The position numbers and the translations under genes were made by a program. From Winogradskyella marina (GTDB lineage: Bacteria > Bacteroidota > Bacteroidia > Flavobacteriales > Flavobacteriaceae): a stretch of 64,000 bases of DNA. The notes beneath the pieces are model-generated. The model saw nothing but the letters and a program-made list of their open reading frames with translations, had not been told where the DNA came from and did no database searches. The stretch covers positions 186,001 to 250,000 of the forward strand of contig NZ_JADOET010000002.1 of NCBI RefSeq assembly GCF_015645385.1. The letters are read 5' to 3'. Positions 26,583-35,330 of the stretch are shown in pieces; the stretch's first letter is position 1, and every line of letters starts with the position of its first letter.

Positions 26583-28400
26583 TTAGATAGTGAAAATTGC
26601 GCAAGCCATATCTTTCAATAATGTTTTTCTGACACCTAATTCTGAAGTAGTCCATTGTGTTAAAGTTCCAATATCTAAATTTAAGCCAATTGATGAAGCC
26701 TGAAATATTGGTAGTTTTATTGCAAAAGAATCATTGCTTCCGGTTTCATTATCTGCTGACCCCATAAAAGTTAAGTTTTCTAGAGAGTTTTTTAAAGGTT
26801 CTAGTGTTGATTCTAATACATTGCCAGAAGCATTTCTAGGATATACATGTTCAATAGTTGTACTTGTAAAGTCATAAATTCTTGTTTTATCTAAGCATTC
26901 TGGAGTGTTATTTGCGCCTTGTTCATACCATCTTTTGTAGTGTTCTAACGTCATAAGTAAATATTTTAAAGGCTTGTTTCCGCCTCCGACTTTGTATGCT
27001 AATCCATCAAGTCCAGCTCTAAATTGAGCTACAGTTACTTTACTACTCATTAAAGCGTTTAAATCAGCTCTTAAGGTAGAAACATTATAAGTTGTAACAT
27101 TTGCTCTTATTAATAAGCAATGACTATGAAAAACTGATACCGCTGCTTCTATATGGGCATTTGATATTACTTTGTATTTGAATAAAAACAATTCTAGTAT
27201 TTGAGTTATCTCTGAAAACTTCCTTTCTCCAAGATGATAGGACGCAAGCAATAAAGGCAAGGAGACTGTCAGTCCAAGTTCACGAATCAATAGATTTAAT
27301 CGGTTTCTATCCCATCCAGTTATTGGTCTACTACTTGTTGAAAAGGGCCATGTGCCCATAGAAATTTTTCTTGCAATTTTAATTTCATCTAAAATTTTCC
27401 TAGAAGCTTCAAGTATATTGTCGGCATCTTGAATTGTTATAGTAGTATTGCTATGTTGTGGATAGAAATAAGAAAGAGAGTCATCAAATAAGGTGTTTCT
27501 ACCTGCTCTAACTCCTTTATGAGATTGATAAATCCATCTTAAGTAATTTTCTGTAGATTTAGATTTCTCCATTAGAATTTGGTCCCATTTAGATTCTGTA
27601 GAATCTTGTTGAGTTGTATACCCTTCTAGTAGTTCTAATGTTTTTGCTCTTAATAAATCGCCTTCAGTTAAACTTTTTCCTCTATCATTCAAAACTTGAA
27701 ATAATTTGTAAGCTTCTTGTGTATCATAAGTAACGATATGAATAATTGAAAAATCACTATCCAGAACAAGCTGAAGAATTTCTAATGAATCTAACTTATC
27801 CACAATTGAAGAAGTAGATGGAATTAATGAATTTATTTTAGAAATTAAACTTGTATAAACTAATTCAATCTTTCTATGTGATTCTCTTGTAGGTGTTGGG
27901 TCTAAATTTCTGACAGTTTCCTTGAAAAACTGCATATCAGCTTTTGAAAGTATTAGTGATTCTACAATGTGGGTTTGTCTATTAACTTCTTGACTAAATT
28001 CAATAAATCTTTTTGTAAGCCTGTCTATTCTACTTGATATTATACCTTCATTTAAGGTGTCACCATTACTTATAGCATCAACAAGTATGTTTTTATATAT
28101 TTTTATAACAGCTGCTACTGTTAAAACAAATGTTGCACATCTTTGTTGCCCATCCACTAACTCATGTCTTTTTTGATTTACGACTCCAGTTACCGTACTC
28201 TCTACACTAACCATACCTCCAAAAAAATGGTTCATAGGAGTTCCATTTTTTCTTTTTGTAAATGCTTCTTCCAAATCTTTCAGATAATCTTCAAGTTCTG
28301 AAGCTTCCCAAGCATAGCTCCTTTGATATTTGGGAACTCTAAACATAGGAGAATTGTTGAAAAAAGTTCCTACTGCTGCGTGTACTGGGTCTACTCTCAT
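26583..28400 (-). CDS. DUF262/DUF1524 protein (GmrSD/SspE-like nuclease candidate)
   Basis: A 605-aa protein with the two-domain layout of GmrSD and SspE. The N-terminal DUF262 has RVPKYQRSYAWEASELEDYL (21-40), then DGQQR at 83-87, the signature residues of its NTPase/ParB-like fold. VLNDRGKSLTEGDLL, near 240, is the second conserved block. The C-terminal DUF1524 shows His518 in IEHVYP, then NLTFMGSADN and the Asn/Phe block NDSFAIK typical of its HNH-like nuclease. SspE uses DUF262 to sense phosphorothioate and DUF1524 to nick DNA, and GmrSD cuts modified DNA. Here the gene faces dndE across a terminator, so a role as phosphorothioate-linked restriction enzyme is likely by position, not proven. 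Type IV restriction of foreign modifications is the alternative. Confidence 0.85.
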   Translation of the reverse strand: MRVDPVHAAVGTFFNNSPMFRVPKYQRSYAWEASELEDYLKDLEEAFTKRKNGTPMNHFFGGMVSVESTVTGVVNQKRHELVDGQQRCATFVLTVAAVIKIYKNILVDAISNGDTLNEGIISSRIDRLTKRFIEFSQEVNRQTHIVESLILSKADMQFFKETVRNLDPTPTRESHRKIELVYTSLISKINSLIPSTSSIVDKLDSLEILQLVLDSDFSIIHIVTYDTQEAYKLFQVLNDRGKSLTEGDLLRAKTLELLEGYTTQQDSTESKWDQILMEKSKSTENYLRWIYQSHKGVRAGRNTLFDDSLSYFYPQHSNTTITIQDADNILEASRKILDEIKIARKISMGTWPFSTSSRPITGWDRNRLNLLIRELGLTVSLPLLLASYHLGERKFSEITQILELFLFKYKVISNAHIEAAVSVFHSHCLLIRANVTTYNVSTLRADLNALMSSKVTVAQFRAGLDGLAYKVGGGNKPLKYLLMTLEHYKRWYEQGANNTPECLDKTRIYDFTSTTIEHVYPRNASGNVLESTLEPLKNSLENLTFMGSADNETGSNDSFAIKLPIFQASSIGLNLDIGTLTQWTTSELGVRKTLLKDMACAIFTI

Positions 28401-28477
28401 AACTGATTGTTGTATAAGGATGTAATTTATGTTTTTAGTTTTTTAACTATTCTTTTTTTTTAGATATATAACCACAA

Positions 28478-28963
28478 TTAATTTGCAGAAGAATTCCTTT
28501 CGTAAATTTCTAAAAAGAAATCATCTGAATAATTAAACTTGGTCTCAAAGCCTTGTGTTTCTCTTAATTCTAAAATATGTTTAGCTCCACCTTCTGCATG
28601 TTCTCCAATAATTGTTAAAAGCTTACGTGAGTTAAGTATTTCCTCTGCTGTCTCGCCTTTTATTTTTCCTAATGCCATTAATAAAAGACTATTTGCAATT
28701 CTCTCAGAAGAGTTAGTAATTGTTTGAAATTTAAATGAAGTTTTATGCTTCAAATCAGCTCCTTTTAATGTTTTTTCATTTCTAAAACCTATAATAGCTG
28801 CCCAGGCAAAAGCTTGCCAAAGCATTGAGAAAAACTTGTCATCTTTTTTTGTGATATTAGAGCCTTTCTCTTCTTGCCTGCTAAATAAGTCCATTATTTT
28901 TTTACAATTGTCTCCATAATGAACACCTTTACTGTTTATTTCTTGTGATAGTTTTTCAGTCAT
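28478..28963 (-). CDS. Small protein of the Dnd-linked module
   Basis: A 161-aa soluble protein, no signal or membrane span. The middle FFSMLWQAFAWAAIIGFRNE is a hydrophobic helix, followed by KTSFKFQTITNSSERIANSL, then a Gly-rich end of the core, IIGEHAEGGAKHILELRE. From memory this resembles the small Dnd-associated proteins annotated as Dnd system-associated protein 4; I could not verify this. It lies 2 bases after the SMC-like ATPase gene and 77 bases before the DUF262 gene on the same strand, so it is the last member of the block begun at 33573. It probably contributes to sensing or complex assembly. Confidence 0.75.
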   Translation of the reverse strand: MTEKLSQEINSKGVHYGDNCKKIMDLFSRQEEKGSNITKKDDKFFSMLWQAFAWAAIIGFRNEKTLKGADLKHKTSFKFQTITNSSERIANSLLLMALGKIKGETAEEILNSRKLLTIIGEHAEGGAKHILELRETQGFETKFNYSDDFFLEIYERNSSAN

Positions 28964-28965
28964 AA

Positions 28966-31104
28966 TTATTTTTTTGAGAAATTGAAAACATTAGATTTTT
29001 TATTCGTCCTTGAATTATCTTCATCCTCATTTATTAATTCATTCGTGACTATATAAAAGTTAGAAATATTAGCTTTTGCAACTAATTCACTTATTTGTTG
29101 GTTACTAAACTGAACATAATCCTTTGACATAATTATCATTTGTTCAAATGAATCACTAATGTTAACTGTTAAGTTGTACGTGTTTTGATAGTCTAAATCT
29201 GAAGTAGGCGCGTCTGCAATAAGTGGGTAAGATTTATTCATTTTTTTAGCACTCAAAGATAAAAATGAATTTGCCACAGCTAAATTACTAGCAACTTCTT
29301 CCCCTGCATTTAGATTAGAAAGAAATTCATCAGTTTTTTTGTCAGCAATACGAATTCCATTTTTTGTTATAACAATAGTACCTTGTTCTTTTTTTCCTAA
29401 ATAGAGAGAATATAGTCTATTGCTTTCTATTTCTATTTCAGTTATTAGCTTATCATAAGCTTTAGACTTCAATAGTCCAATAGAGTCAACAAAAAGCTTT
29501 ATGTAATTTTTCGCTTTCTCCTCTGCACTAGCAGGTTTACCATCTGATTTGCTAAATAAATCACTTTTTTCATTTAATTCTTTTAAGTTTTTTTCTAATA
29601 TGCTTATAGCATTAATATTATCTTGTAAATAGCGTGTTTTTTGTTTAACTTCTTTATTGTATGTATGTAGTTGATTTGTTAATCTACTAGCAGTATGAGC
29701 ACCATCATCTAGCTGACCTCTGTTCTCACTCCCTATTTCGGTATATAAATTATCAATTTTTTTTGCAAGAGAATTACGTTTTTTAATAAGATTTTTTTTC
29801 TTTTTTTCTACAATATCAATCTCATCATTAATCTTTGGTAGTTCATTTGTGATTCTTCTTTTGGCTCTATTTAATTCTTGATAATTATCACTAAGTATTC
29901 TATTTTTTAAATTAACTTCAAAGTCATTCATCCTTTTTTTGAGAGCATCATATGGTTCTGTATCTTTTTCAACTGGTCTTTCACAGATATAACAAACACT
30001 ATCTTTAAGCATTCTCTCTATGTATTCAGGACCAGGTAGGTTAATTGGTATTGGGTTTTCTGTCTCACTCATATCTTGGATAAATTGATTCAATTTATCT
30101 AAGTTATTTTGAGATTTTAAAATTGCTTCTTCACAACCATTCAACATCCATTTTGATATTAAATCATCTTTAGTGGAATGTTCTATAAAGTCAATTTCAT
30201 TTTTTGTTTGTAAAAGTTGAGATTCTAAATCTACTAATGTTGATTTGAATTTAATAAAATGGTCAAAACCAGAAAGTTTATCTTCAATAGTATTTATTTT
30301 ATCCTCTAAATCATTAATATCATTTTCATAGATTAGCTTACTTTCATTTTTCGATTTGAGCTGTTTCTGGACTTCAAAAATCTCATCAATGATTTTGTCC
30401 TGTTCTCTAGTTATTTTATTACCCTTCTTTTGCTCTCTATAAATTTTCTGACTAATATTTTCAAAAGATTTTTCTACTACTTTATGAAGTGAATCGTAAA
30501 TAGGATAGTAAGATATTCCATCAATCGCTTTTCTTAATGTAATGTTATTACTAAAATCATAGAGCTCGTCCATAGTTTCACCTTGATACCACATGAATTT
30601 TCGAAGATTTGAAGGGAAAATATTATTTAAAAGACCTTCCAATTCATTTTTGTCAGCAAAATGAGTTTCACTATGAAAATTATATTCAATTTGTAACCCG
30701 GAGTTTGTCCAAGTTTTCAAAGATTCATTTTCTTTCTTATAGTTAATACTTCTTCGAAATGTATAGTTAACGTCATCAGAATCTTTATCATACCCAGGTT
30801 TAAAATGTGGAGCTAATAATTTAATCTCCACAATGGTCTCAATAGTATCTCCATCACTAGAATTGACTTTATAATAATCAGGACATAGAACAATATCATC
30901 CACAGTTTTCCATTTCTTTTTTTGAGTACTCTCTCCAATATTTGAATAGATTTGATTAAAAAACACCCAATAAAAAGCATTAAATAGTTGAGATTTCCCC
31001 CCGCCATTAGAAGCAGAAACAATATTAAGCCCTTTATCAAAAGTAAATTCAATTTCATCTAAGTAACAGAAGAAGTTTTTTATTTTAACTGATTCTATTT
31101 TCAT
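28966..31104 (-). CDS. SMC/Rad50-like ATPase with CxxC hook
   Basis: A 712-aa ABC-head ATPase. The Walker A is SASNGGGKSQ (30-39). The region about 210-560 is coiled coil, with Cys371 and Cys374 (VCYICERP) at its midpoint like the zinc hook of Rad50. The signature is LNAGEEVASNLAVAN and the Walker B is YPLIADAPTSDLD. It is distinct from dndD, which has a different head sequence and no CxxC. It starts overlapping the 75-aa gene by four bases (ATGA) and ends 2 bases before the 161-aa gene. Position and type suggest a DNA-sensing motor that works with the upstream helicase-nuclease in restriction. Confidence 0.88.
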   Translation of the reverse strand: MKIESVKIKNFFCYLDEIEFTFDKGLNIVSASNGGGKSQLFNAFYWVFFNQIYSNIGESTQKKKWKTVDDIVLCPDYYKVNSSDGDTIETIVEIKLLAPHFKPGYDKDSDDVNYTFRRSINYKKENESLKTWTNSGLQIEYNFHSETHFADKNELEGLLNNIFPSNLRKFMWYQGETMDELYDFSNNITLRKAIDGISYYPIYDSLHKVVEKSFENISQKIYREQKKGNKITREQDKIIDEIFEVQKQLKSKNESKLIYENDINDLEDKINTIEDKLSGFDHFIKFKSTLVDLESQLLQTKNEIDFIEHSTKDDLISKWMLNGCEEAILKSQNNLDKLNQFIQDMSETENPIPINLPGPEYIERMLKDSVCYICERPVEKDTEPYDALKKRMNDFEVNLKNRILSDNYQELNRAKRRITNELPKINDEIDIVEKKKKNLIKKRNSLAKKIDNLYTEIGSENRGQLDDGAHTASRLTNQLHTYNKEVKQKTRYLQDNINAISILEKNLKELNEKSDLFSKSDGKPASAEEKAKNYIKLFVDSIGLLKSKAYDKLITEIEIESNRLYSLYLGKKEQGTIVITKNGIRIADKKTDEFLSNLNAGEEVASNLAVANSFLSLSAKKMNKSYPLIADAPTSDLDYQNTYNLTVNISDSFEQMIIMSKDYVQFSNQQISELVAKANISNFYIVTNELINEDEDNSRTNKKSNVFNFSKK

Positions 31105-31328
31105 TCGTCTAAACTTTTAAGATTATTTACTATTAAATTTTGGAATTGAGACCTAGCATCATTAATATCATCTTCAATTATTCCAATTTCTTTATTTTCA
31201 ATTAGTTTTTCAAATGCTTTATCAATTAAACTTTCGTTTAAAGAATAATTCTTAATTCTCTCTTGAGAGTCTTTTTCTTTGATAATTGCATAAAACTCTT
31301 CTCTTAAGCTGTCATTTAAGGATTTCAT
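31101..31328 (-). CDS. 75-aa helical protein coupled to helicase and SMC genes
   Basis: A short, highly charged, probably all-helical protein, MKSLNDSLREEFYAIIKEKD followed by SQERIKNYSLNESLIDKAFE. It overlaps the helicase gene by 17 bases and the SMC gene by 4 bases, so it is almost certainly translated. Such tight overlap points to a stoichiometric subunit or adaptor between the two large proteins. No family recognised. Confidence 0.8.
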   Translation of the reverse strand: MKSLNDSLREEFYAIIKEKDSQERIKNYSLNESLIDKAFEKLIENKEIGIIEDDINDARSQFQNLIVNNLKSLDE

Positions 31329-33573
31329 ATTTATCTATTTCTTCATTAATTAATTTGTACACGTCAACTCCATAATGCCTCGCTACATCTTCAATCAACT
31401 CTAGCGTTTCAATCTTGTTTTCTGATAGAGCAGCAAAGTTTATGAGTCTTTTTAACTCTGATATAAGTATGTTTTTTTCCGCATTTATTTGTTTTTCATT
31501 TGTTATGGTATGGTCAATTGGAGGTTTTACAATCATATCATATATAAAAGCGTGTTTTTTCTTATCGTGAGTCCTTAAAACTCTACCTCTCCTTTGAATG
31601 TATTGTCTTGGGTTTCCTGTACTAGAACAAAATATAGCATATTGAGTCCTTGGTACATCAACACCTTCATCTAAACATTTCATCGCTAACAATACATCTA
31701 AGTCACCTTTTTCAAATCGACCTAGAATATCCTCTCTATCATTTGTTTCTCCTAAGAATTTTCTCAGCTTAAATCCATATTTTTTATACAAAGTTGTTGC
31801 ATAGGAGTCTATAATTCTTTCGGATATAAAATCAGAATCATTGAAATCTACCTTTTCATAATTATATGAATTTCCCTCAGGAACATAGATAAAACCAAAT
31901 TTAAATTTATCAGAACCAATTTCATCTACTATTTTCAATAAGCAAGAAGCCTTGTTTTCTGCTTTATGAATTATTGACTTTCTTCGAATCAATAAGTTAT
32001 TAACCTCTGGTAAATCTTTATACCTCCCAGTTTTCGAATCTATATACTGATAAAGCTTTTTTGTATAGACTTTATATTCTTCAAGCTCGTATTCTTCTAA
32101 ATCAACAAATTTGGGATAGTAATAATATCTGCATAAAATCTTATCATCAATTGCAGTTTTCATATTATATGAAAAGGTGTAATCAGGACCAAAAGCATTG
32201 AAGAAATCGCATAGAGCAGATTCTCCAATTGGGTCGTACACTCTTTCAGGTGTTGCGGATAAGCCAATCCTGTTTACAATTTTATGAGGTAAAACCTCTA
32301 ATAGTTTTGGGGAACCAAATGTATGCGCTTCATCTGCAATTAAAGTGAAATCTTTTAGTGCATCTTGAAAATAATTAGTAATTAAATGTTGAAATTTTGT
32401 ACCTCGAAAAGTAGCATATGTGGCAATTATGCAAATATCTTCCTCAATGCCTAATTTAATTTCCTTTCCATATTGTTTCAAATCAGACAACCAATTGTTC
32501 TTACTAGAGCAAACAATAGTGTTTATGAAATTGAATTTATTAACTGTTTCGTTTTCCCATTGTTTAGCTAGTGCTATTGTTGGTACTAATACAATAAATT
32601 TGTAAAATCCAGATGAATTGTATTCTTCAATAATACAATTTAACGAAGTAATAGTTTTACCTGTTCCTGTAGCCATTGCAAATAAACCTTTTCTATTATT
32701 TTTTAACCAATTTTCATAGGCTAAAACTTGATATTTCCTTGGTTCTTCAAATGGGAATTTTGGTTTGTTTTTAATATCTTCTATAATAGTTTCAAAATGT
32801 ATGCGCTTTCTTTCAATTATACCTTTTACTTTTTCACTATATCCATTCCCTTTTAAATCTAAAGAATCATCAAGTAAATCGGAAATGTCCTTATCTCTAC
32901 CTATAGCATTTATAACTACTTCAATTTTCTCTTTATCAATGTAATTATACTCTGGATGATTTTGACTAAATATTCTTTCGAAATTTTCTCTTGCATCTTT
33001 AATTCTTCTTTTACTTATCTCGCCATTCCAAGGAGCTTCAACTTGAAAGCTTTCTGAGTTTTTTAATAAGGCTGATAAAGTAAAATTAATACTCCCTTCT
33101 GTAGTAATATAATCTATTCCATCATATAATGTCATGGTTTTACAATGAGCTAAATCAACATCGTTAAATTTCACAGGTAGTATTTGTAACCTTTTAGCTT
33201 TAAGTAAGTATTTCAAACAATCAAAAAAGTGTAAACCTTCTTGACTTAAATTTTTTTCAATCTCTGATAGGTTTTTAAAAATATTAATCATTTTATCCTC
33301 ATTCCTGACTTCGGGATTTAGAATTAAGTTTTCGTAATCAGCAAGACTATAAACATGATTTGTAATAATCCTCATGTTTCCTCCTGAATAAAGAAACTCA
33401 GCAAGACTTTTTGAAAGAACTTTGATAGCATTTGAACTAAAGTATCCTAATAATAGGTCGATATTTTTTGAAACAGGAAAAGTTTCTTCATAAAATTCTA
33501 GAGGAATATTGTTAGAGTCAGAACTGTATTTAAAATTTTTAGGGTATGATAAATCCTTAAAATATTTAGGCAT
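31312..33573 (-). CDS. PLD-nuclease/SF2 helicase restriction protein of Dnd type
   Basis: A 753-aa fusion. The N-terminal 200 residues are PLD-like: DLLLGYFSSNAIKVLSKSLA, then the HxK motif His143-Cys-Lys145 and GSxN at 160-163 (TTEGSINFT). The rest is an SF2 helicase: Walker A GTGKT (303-307), DEAH at 414-417 (IADEAHTFG), GLSATPERV, then motif V LDEGVDVPR and motif VI QYIQRRGRVLR. This matches the DEAD/DEAH-type Dnd restriction enzymes I know from annotation (DNA phosphorothioation system restriction enzyme family). One PLD motif implies it acts as a dimer or has lost nuclease activity. It is the first gene of the four-gene minus-strand block. Confidence 0.85.
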   Translation of the reverse strand: MPKYFKDLSYPKNFKYSSDSNNIPLEFYEETFPVSKNIDLLLGYFSSNAIKVLSKSLAEFLYSGGNMRIITNHVYSLADYENLILNPEVRNEDKMINIFKNLSEIEKNLSQEGLHFFDCLKYLLKAKRLQILPVKFNDVDLAHCKTMTLYDGIDYITTEGSINFTLSALLKNSESFQVEAPWNGEISKRRIKDARENFERIFSQNHPEYNYIDKEKIEVVINAIGRDKDISDLLDDSLDLKGNGYSEKVKGIIERKRIHFETIIEDIKNKPKFPFEEPRKYQVLAYENWLKNNRKGLFAMATGTGKTITSLNCIIEEYNSSGFYKFIVLVPTIALAKQWENETVNKFNFINTIVCSSKNNWLSDLKQYGKEIKLGIEEDICIIATYATFRGTKFQHLITNYFQDALKDFTLIADEAHTFGSPKLLEVLPHKIVNRIGLSATPERVYDPIGESALCDFFNAFGPDYTFSYNMKTAIDDKILCRYYYYPKFVDLEEYELEEYKVYTKKLYQYIDSKTGRYKDLPEVNNLLIRRKSIIHKAENKASCLLKIVDEIGSDKFKFGFIYVPEGNSYNYEKVDFNDSDFISERIIDSYATTLYKKYGFKLRKFLGETNDREDILGRFEKGDLDVLLAMKCLDEGVDVPRTQYAIFCSSTGNPRQYIQRRGRVLRTHDKKKHAFIYDMIVKPPIDHTITNEKQINAEKNILISELKRLINFAALSENKIETLELIEDVARHYGVDVYKLINEEIDKYEILK

Positions 33574-33700
33574 AGATATTCTTCTTAGTAAAAATTAAAC
33601 AAGGCTTATTTAATAAAGTTTCAAAGGGAGTGCATAAATTTAACTAGAATTTTTGGTATAAAAAATTTTAAAAAATAATTTTTTTAGATGCTTGATGTGA

Positions 33701-33757
33701 GGGCTCAGTACCCTATGCAAAACCCCCACCCATTTCTGGGGATAGAGATTCCCCCAC
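33701..33757. other. GC-rich structured block upstream of the restriction operon
   Basis: In an AT-rich gap this block stands out. GGG-CTCAGTA-CCC (33701-33713) can form a small hairpin. CCCCCAC occurs at 33723 and again near 33751, with TTTCTGGGG between them that can pair with either copy. It lies between the divergent helicase gene (start 33573) and the 33882 gene. It could be a regulatory leader, a protein-binding site or a transfer origin; I cannot decide. No open frame of note is seen in 33574-33836. Confidence 0.4.
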
Positions 33758-33881
33758 CACTTTGTATAGTGAAGAAAATTTTCTAGCAGGATAAATAAAT
33801 TCAAGTTGATAGCTGTAATTTATATTCTATGGAGGATTGATTTTCTGTGTGGTGTACTACAACTCAAAAACTTTTAGAAAA

Positions 33882-34277
33882 ATGGTTAGAATCGTAAAAT
33901 ACAAAGAGAGACAGAAAGAGGATGGAACATCATTCTTTGTTTTGGAACTGCAAGGAGGAATTGAAATGGTATTAAGCAAGGTTACAGGTAACTTCTATGC
34001 TACTGCAAAGCGTGCTTTTATACCAAGTACATTTGATGAGCAAACTTGTACTGGACTTATTGGAACAGAAATGCCAGGAAGCATCATTAAAGAGGAATGT
34101 GAGCCTTTTGAATATGTTGTAAAGGAAACAGGGGAAGAAATAACATTATCTCATAGATGGGTGTATGTTACAGAAGATGCTGTTAAGCCAAAACAAACTG
34201 CTGTTAAGTATGAGCAGAATGTTATTGCAAACTCTGATGTGTTTTCAAAGAATGGAATTCTTGAGCATGCAGAGTAA
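33882..34277 (+). CDS. Conserved mobile-element protein of unknown function
   Basis: A 131-aa protein from ATG 33882. Fifteen extra codons upstream would need a TTG start. It begins MVRIVKYKERQKEDGTSFFV and contains TGNFYATAKRAFIPSTFDE, then LIGTEMPGSIIKEECEPFEY and SHRWVYV. From memory this is a small family carried by Bacteroidota integrative elements; its function is unknown. The fold is probably mixed beta. It stands alone, followed by a terminator. Confidence 0.75.
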   Translation: MVRIVKYKERQKEDGTSFFVLELQGGIEMVLSKVTGNFYATAKRAFIPSTFDEQTCTGLIGTEMPGSIIKEECEPFEYVVKETGEEITLSHRWVYVTEDAVKPKQTAVKYEQNVIANSDVFSKNGILEHAE

Positions 34278-34283
34278 AAATAT

Positions 34284-34321
34284 AAGCCTAGTCTATGTAA
34301 ACAGATTGGGCTTTGTTTTTT
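34284..34321 (+). terminator. Terminator after the 33882 gene
   Basis: An 11-bp stem, AAGCCTAGTCT / AGATTGGGCTT with two G-T pairs, an 8-base loop, then a T-rich tail. Confidence 0.8.
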
Positions 34322-34663
34322 GAGTTTTAAAATACCCTTACTTTATTATACTTGTTTGCTCATACCTTCATAAATAAAAGATAGTCTAGCTGTAGCTAGT
34401 TTACACTATTACTATAAGGATATATTATTAATCTTGAAGGTAAGAATAAGATAGTATTAATAGGTTTTAATTCTCTACAAAGAAAGAAAAGTACCAAAAG
34501 AAAGAAACTTCAAAGCTCTTTCCCTCAACCATATTTATATACTTTTTGCGAAGAATTGTTCTGAAGTGTTTCAGAAAGAAACTTCTTTGGCAAAGGTATA
34601 TGTTCCAAAATTAAGATACAAGTAAATTGATAATTATTTTCCTAGGAAACTAAATTTAAAAAC
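34322..34663. other. Gene-free gap before radC
   Basis: About 340 bases without an open frame worth calling. It holds a perfect 14-base palindrome, CTAGCTGTAGCTAG (34386-34399), and a 13-base direct repeat AGAAAGAAACTTC at 34499 and 34573. The second copy pairs with GAAGTGTTTC just before it, giving a hairpin that could act as a regulator or terminator. Confidence 0.45.
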
Positions 34664-35101
34664 ATGAAAATTTCAGAAATAAGTGTTTCATACTCAAATA
34701 ACAGGAGTGATAGACTAAAAATAAGTAATAGTAAGCAATCTTATGATATTATAAGGGCTTGTTGGAGTGATTCTACTATAGAATTACAAGAGGAGTTTAA
34801 GATTTTAATGCTGAATAGGAGTAACCAGATTTTAGGTGTTTATCCGCTTTCTAAAGGAGGTGTTTCTGCTACTGTGGTAGATGCTAAATTAGTGTTTAGT
34901 GTTGCGCTTAAATGCAATGCTTCAAATATTATTATTGCTCATAATCACCCAAGTGGGAATTTAACCCCAAGTGAAGCTGATAAAAACCTCACTCAAAAGC
35001 TAAAACAGGCAGGCCAGTATTTAGATATAGTACTGTTAGACCACTTAATAGTAACTAAAGATGACTTTTATAGTTTTAGTGATAATGGATTGATAAAATA
35101 G
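34664..35101 (+). CDS. RadC-like JAB/MPN-domain protein
   Basis: A 145-aa protein consisting of the RadC C-terminal metalloprotease-like domain only. The metal motif is complete: IIIAHNHPSGNLTPSEADKN (HxHPSG with a downstream Asp), then LDHLIVTKDDFYSF. Full-length RadC (over 220 aa) has an additional N-terminal helix-hairpin-helix region that is missing here. Short RadC proteins are common on mobile elements and are sometimes linked to anti-restriction or DNA repair; that role is not proven. A terminator hairpin starts at its stop. Confidence 0.92.
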   Translation: MKISEISVSYSNNRSDRLKISNSKQSYDIIRACWSDSTIELQEEFKILMLNRSNQILGVYPLSKGGVSATVVDAKLVFSVALKCNASNIIIAHNHPSGNLTPSEADKNLTQKLKQAGQYLDIVLLDHLIVTKDDFYSFSDNGLIK

Positions 35102-35153
35102 TCCTCTTTTTTCCATTTCTATATATAGTGAATTGGAAAAAGTGGGACTTTTT
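35101..35153 (+). terminator. Terminator after the RadC-like gene
   Basis: A long stem of about 15 pairs (GTCCTCTTTTTTCCA with TGGAAAAAGTGGGAC, one mismatch and two G-T pairs), followed by five T. Confidence 0.8.
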
Positions 35154-35330
35154 GTCTTTTATTTATGTATGAAGGAGTGTGTGAGTAGCTTTTTTAAGCA
35201 AAAATCTACAATTTGTAAGTTGCATAGATTAGTATTAATAGCTAAAAATTGATTTTATCAGGGAGAATTTGGATTGGTAATTTTCTTCATTTTTAAGTTT
35301 GCTGTAATATTAATTTTAAAATTTAAAGTA

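Noticed and set aside
26583..28400. Naming the DUF262/DUF1524 gene sspE
   Set aside because: No SspBCD modification genes are present; the same architecture occurs in GmrSD and other type IV enzymes, so a gene symbol would overstate the evidence.
28539..28727. Plus-strand open frame opposite the 161-aa gene
   Set aside because: It is an antisense shadow of a tightly packed operon gene with no own start region or family features.
30813..31058. Open frame inside the SMC-like gene
   Set aside because: Same strand, different frame, fully inside the conserved N-terminal ATPase head; low-complexity translation.
34664..35101. Calling the RadC-like gene a DNA repair gene
   Set aside because: Only the JAB/MPN domain is present and the repair role of RadC itself is disputed.
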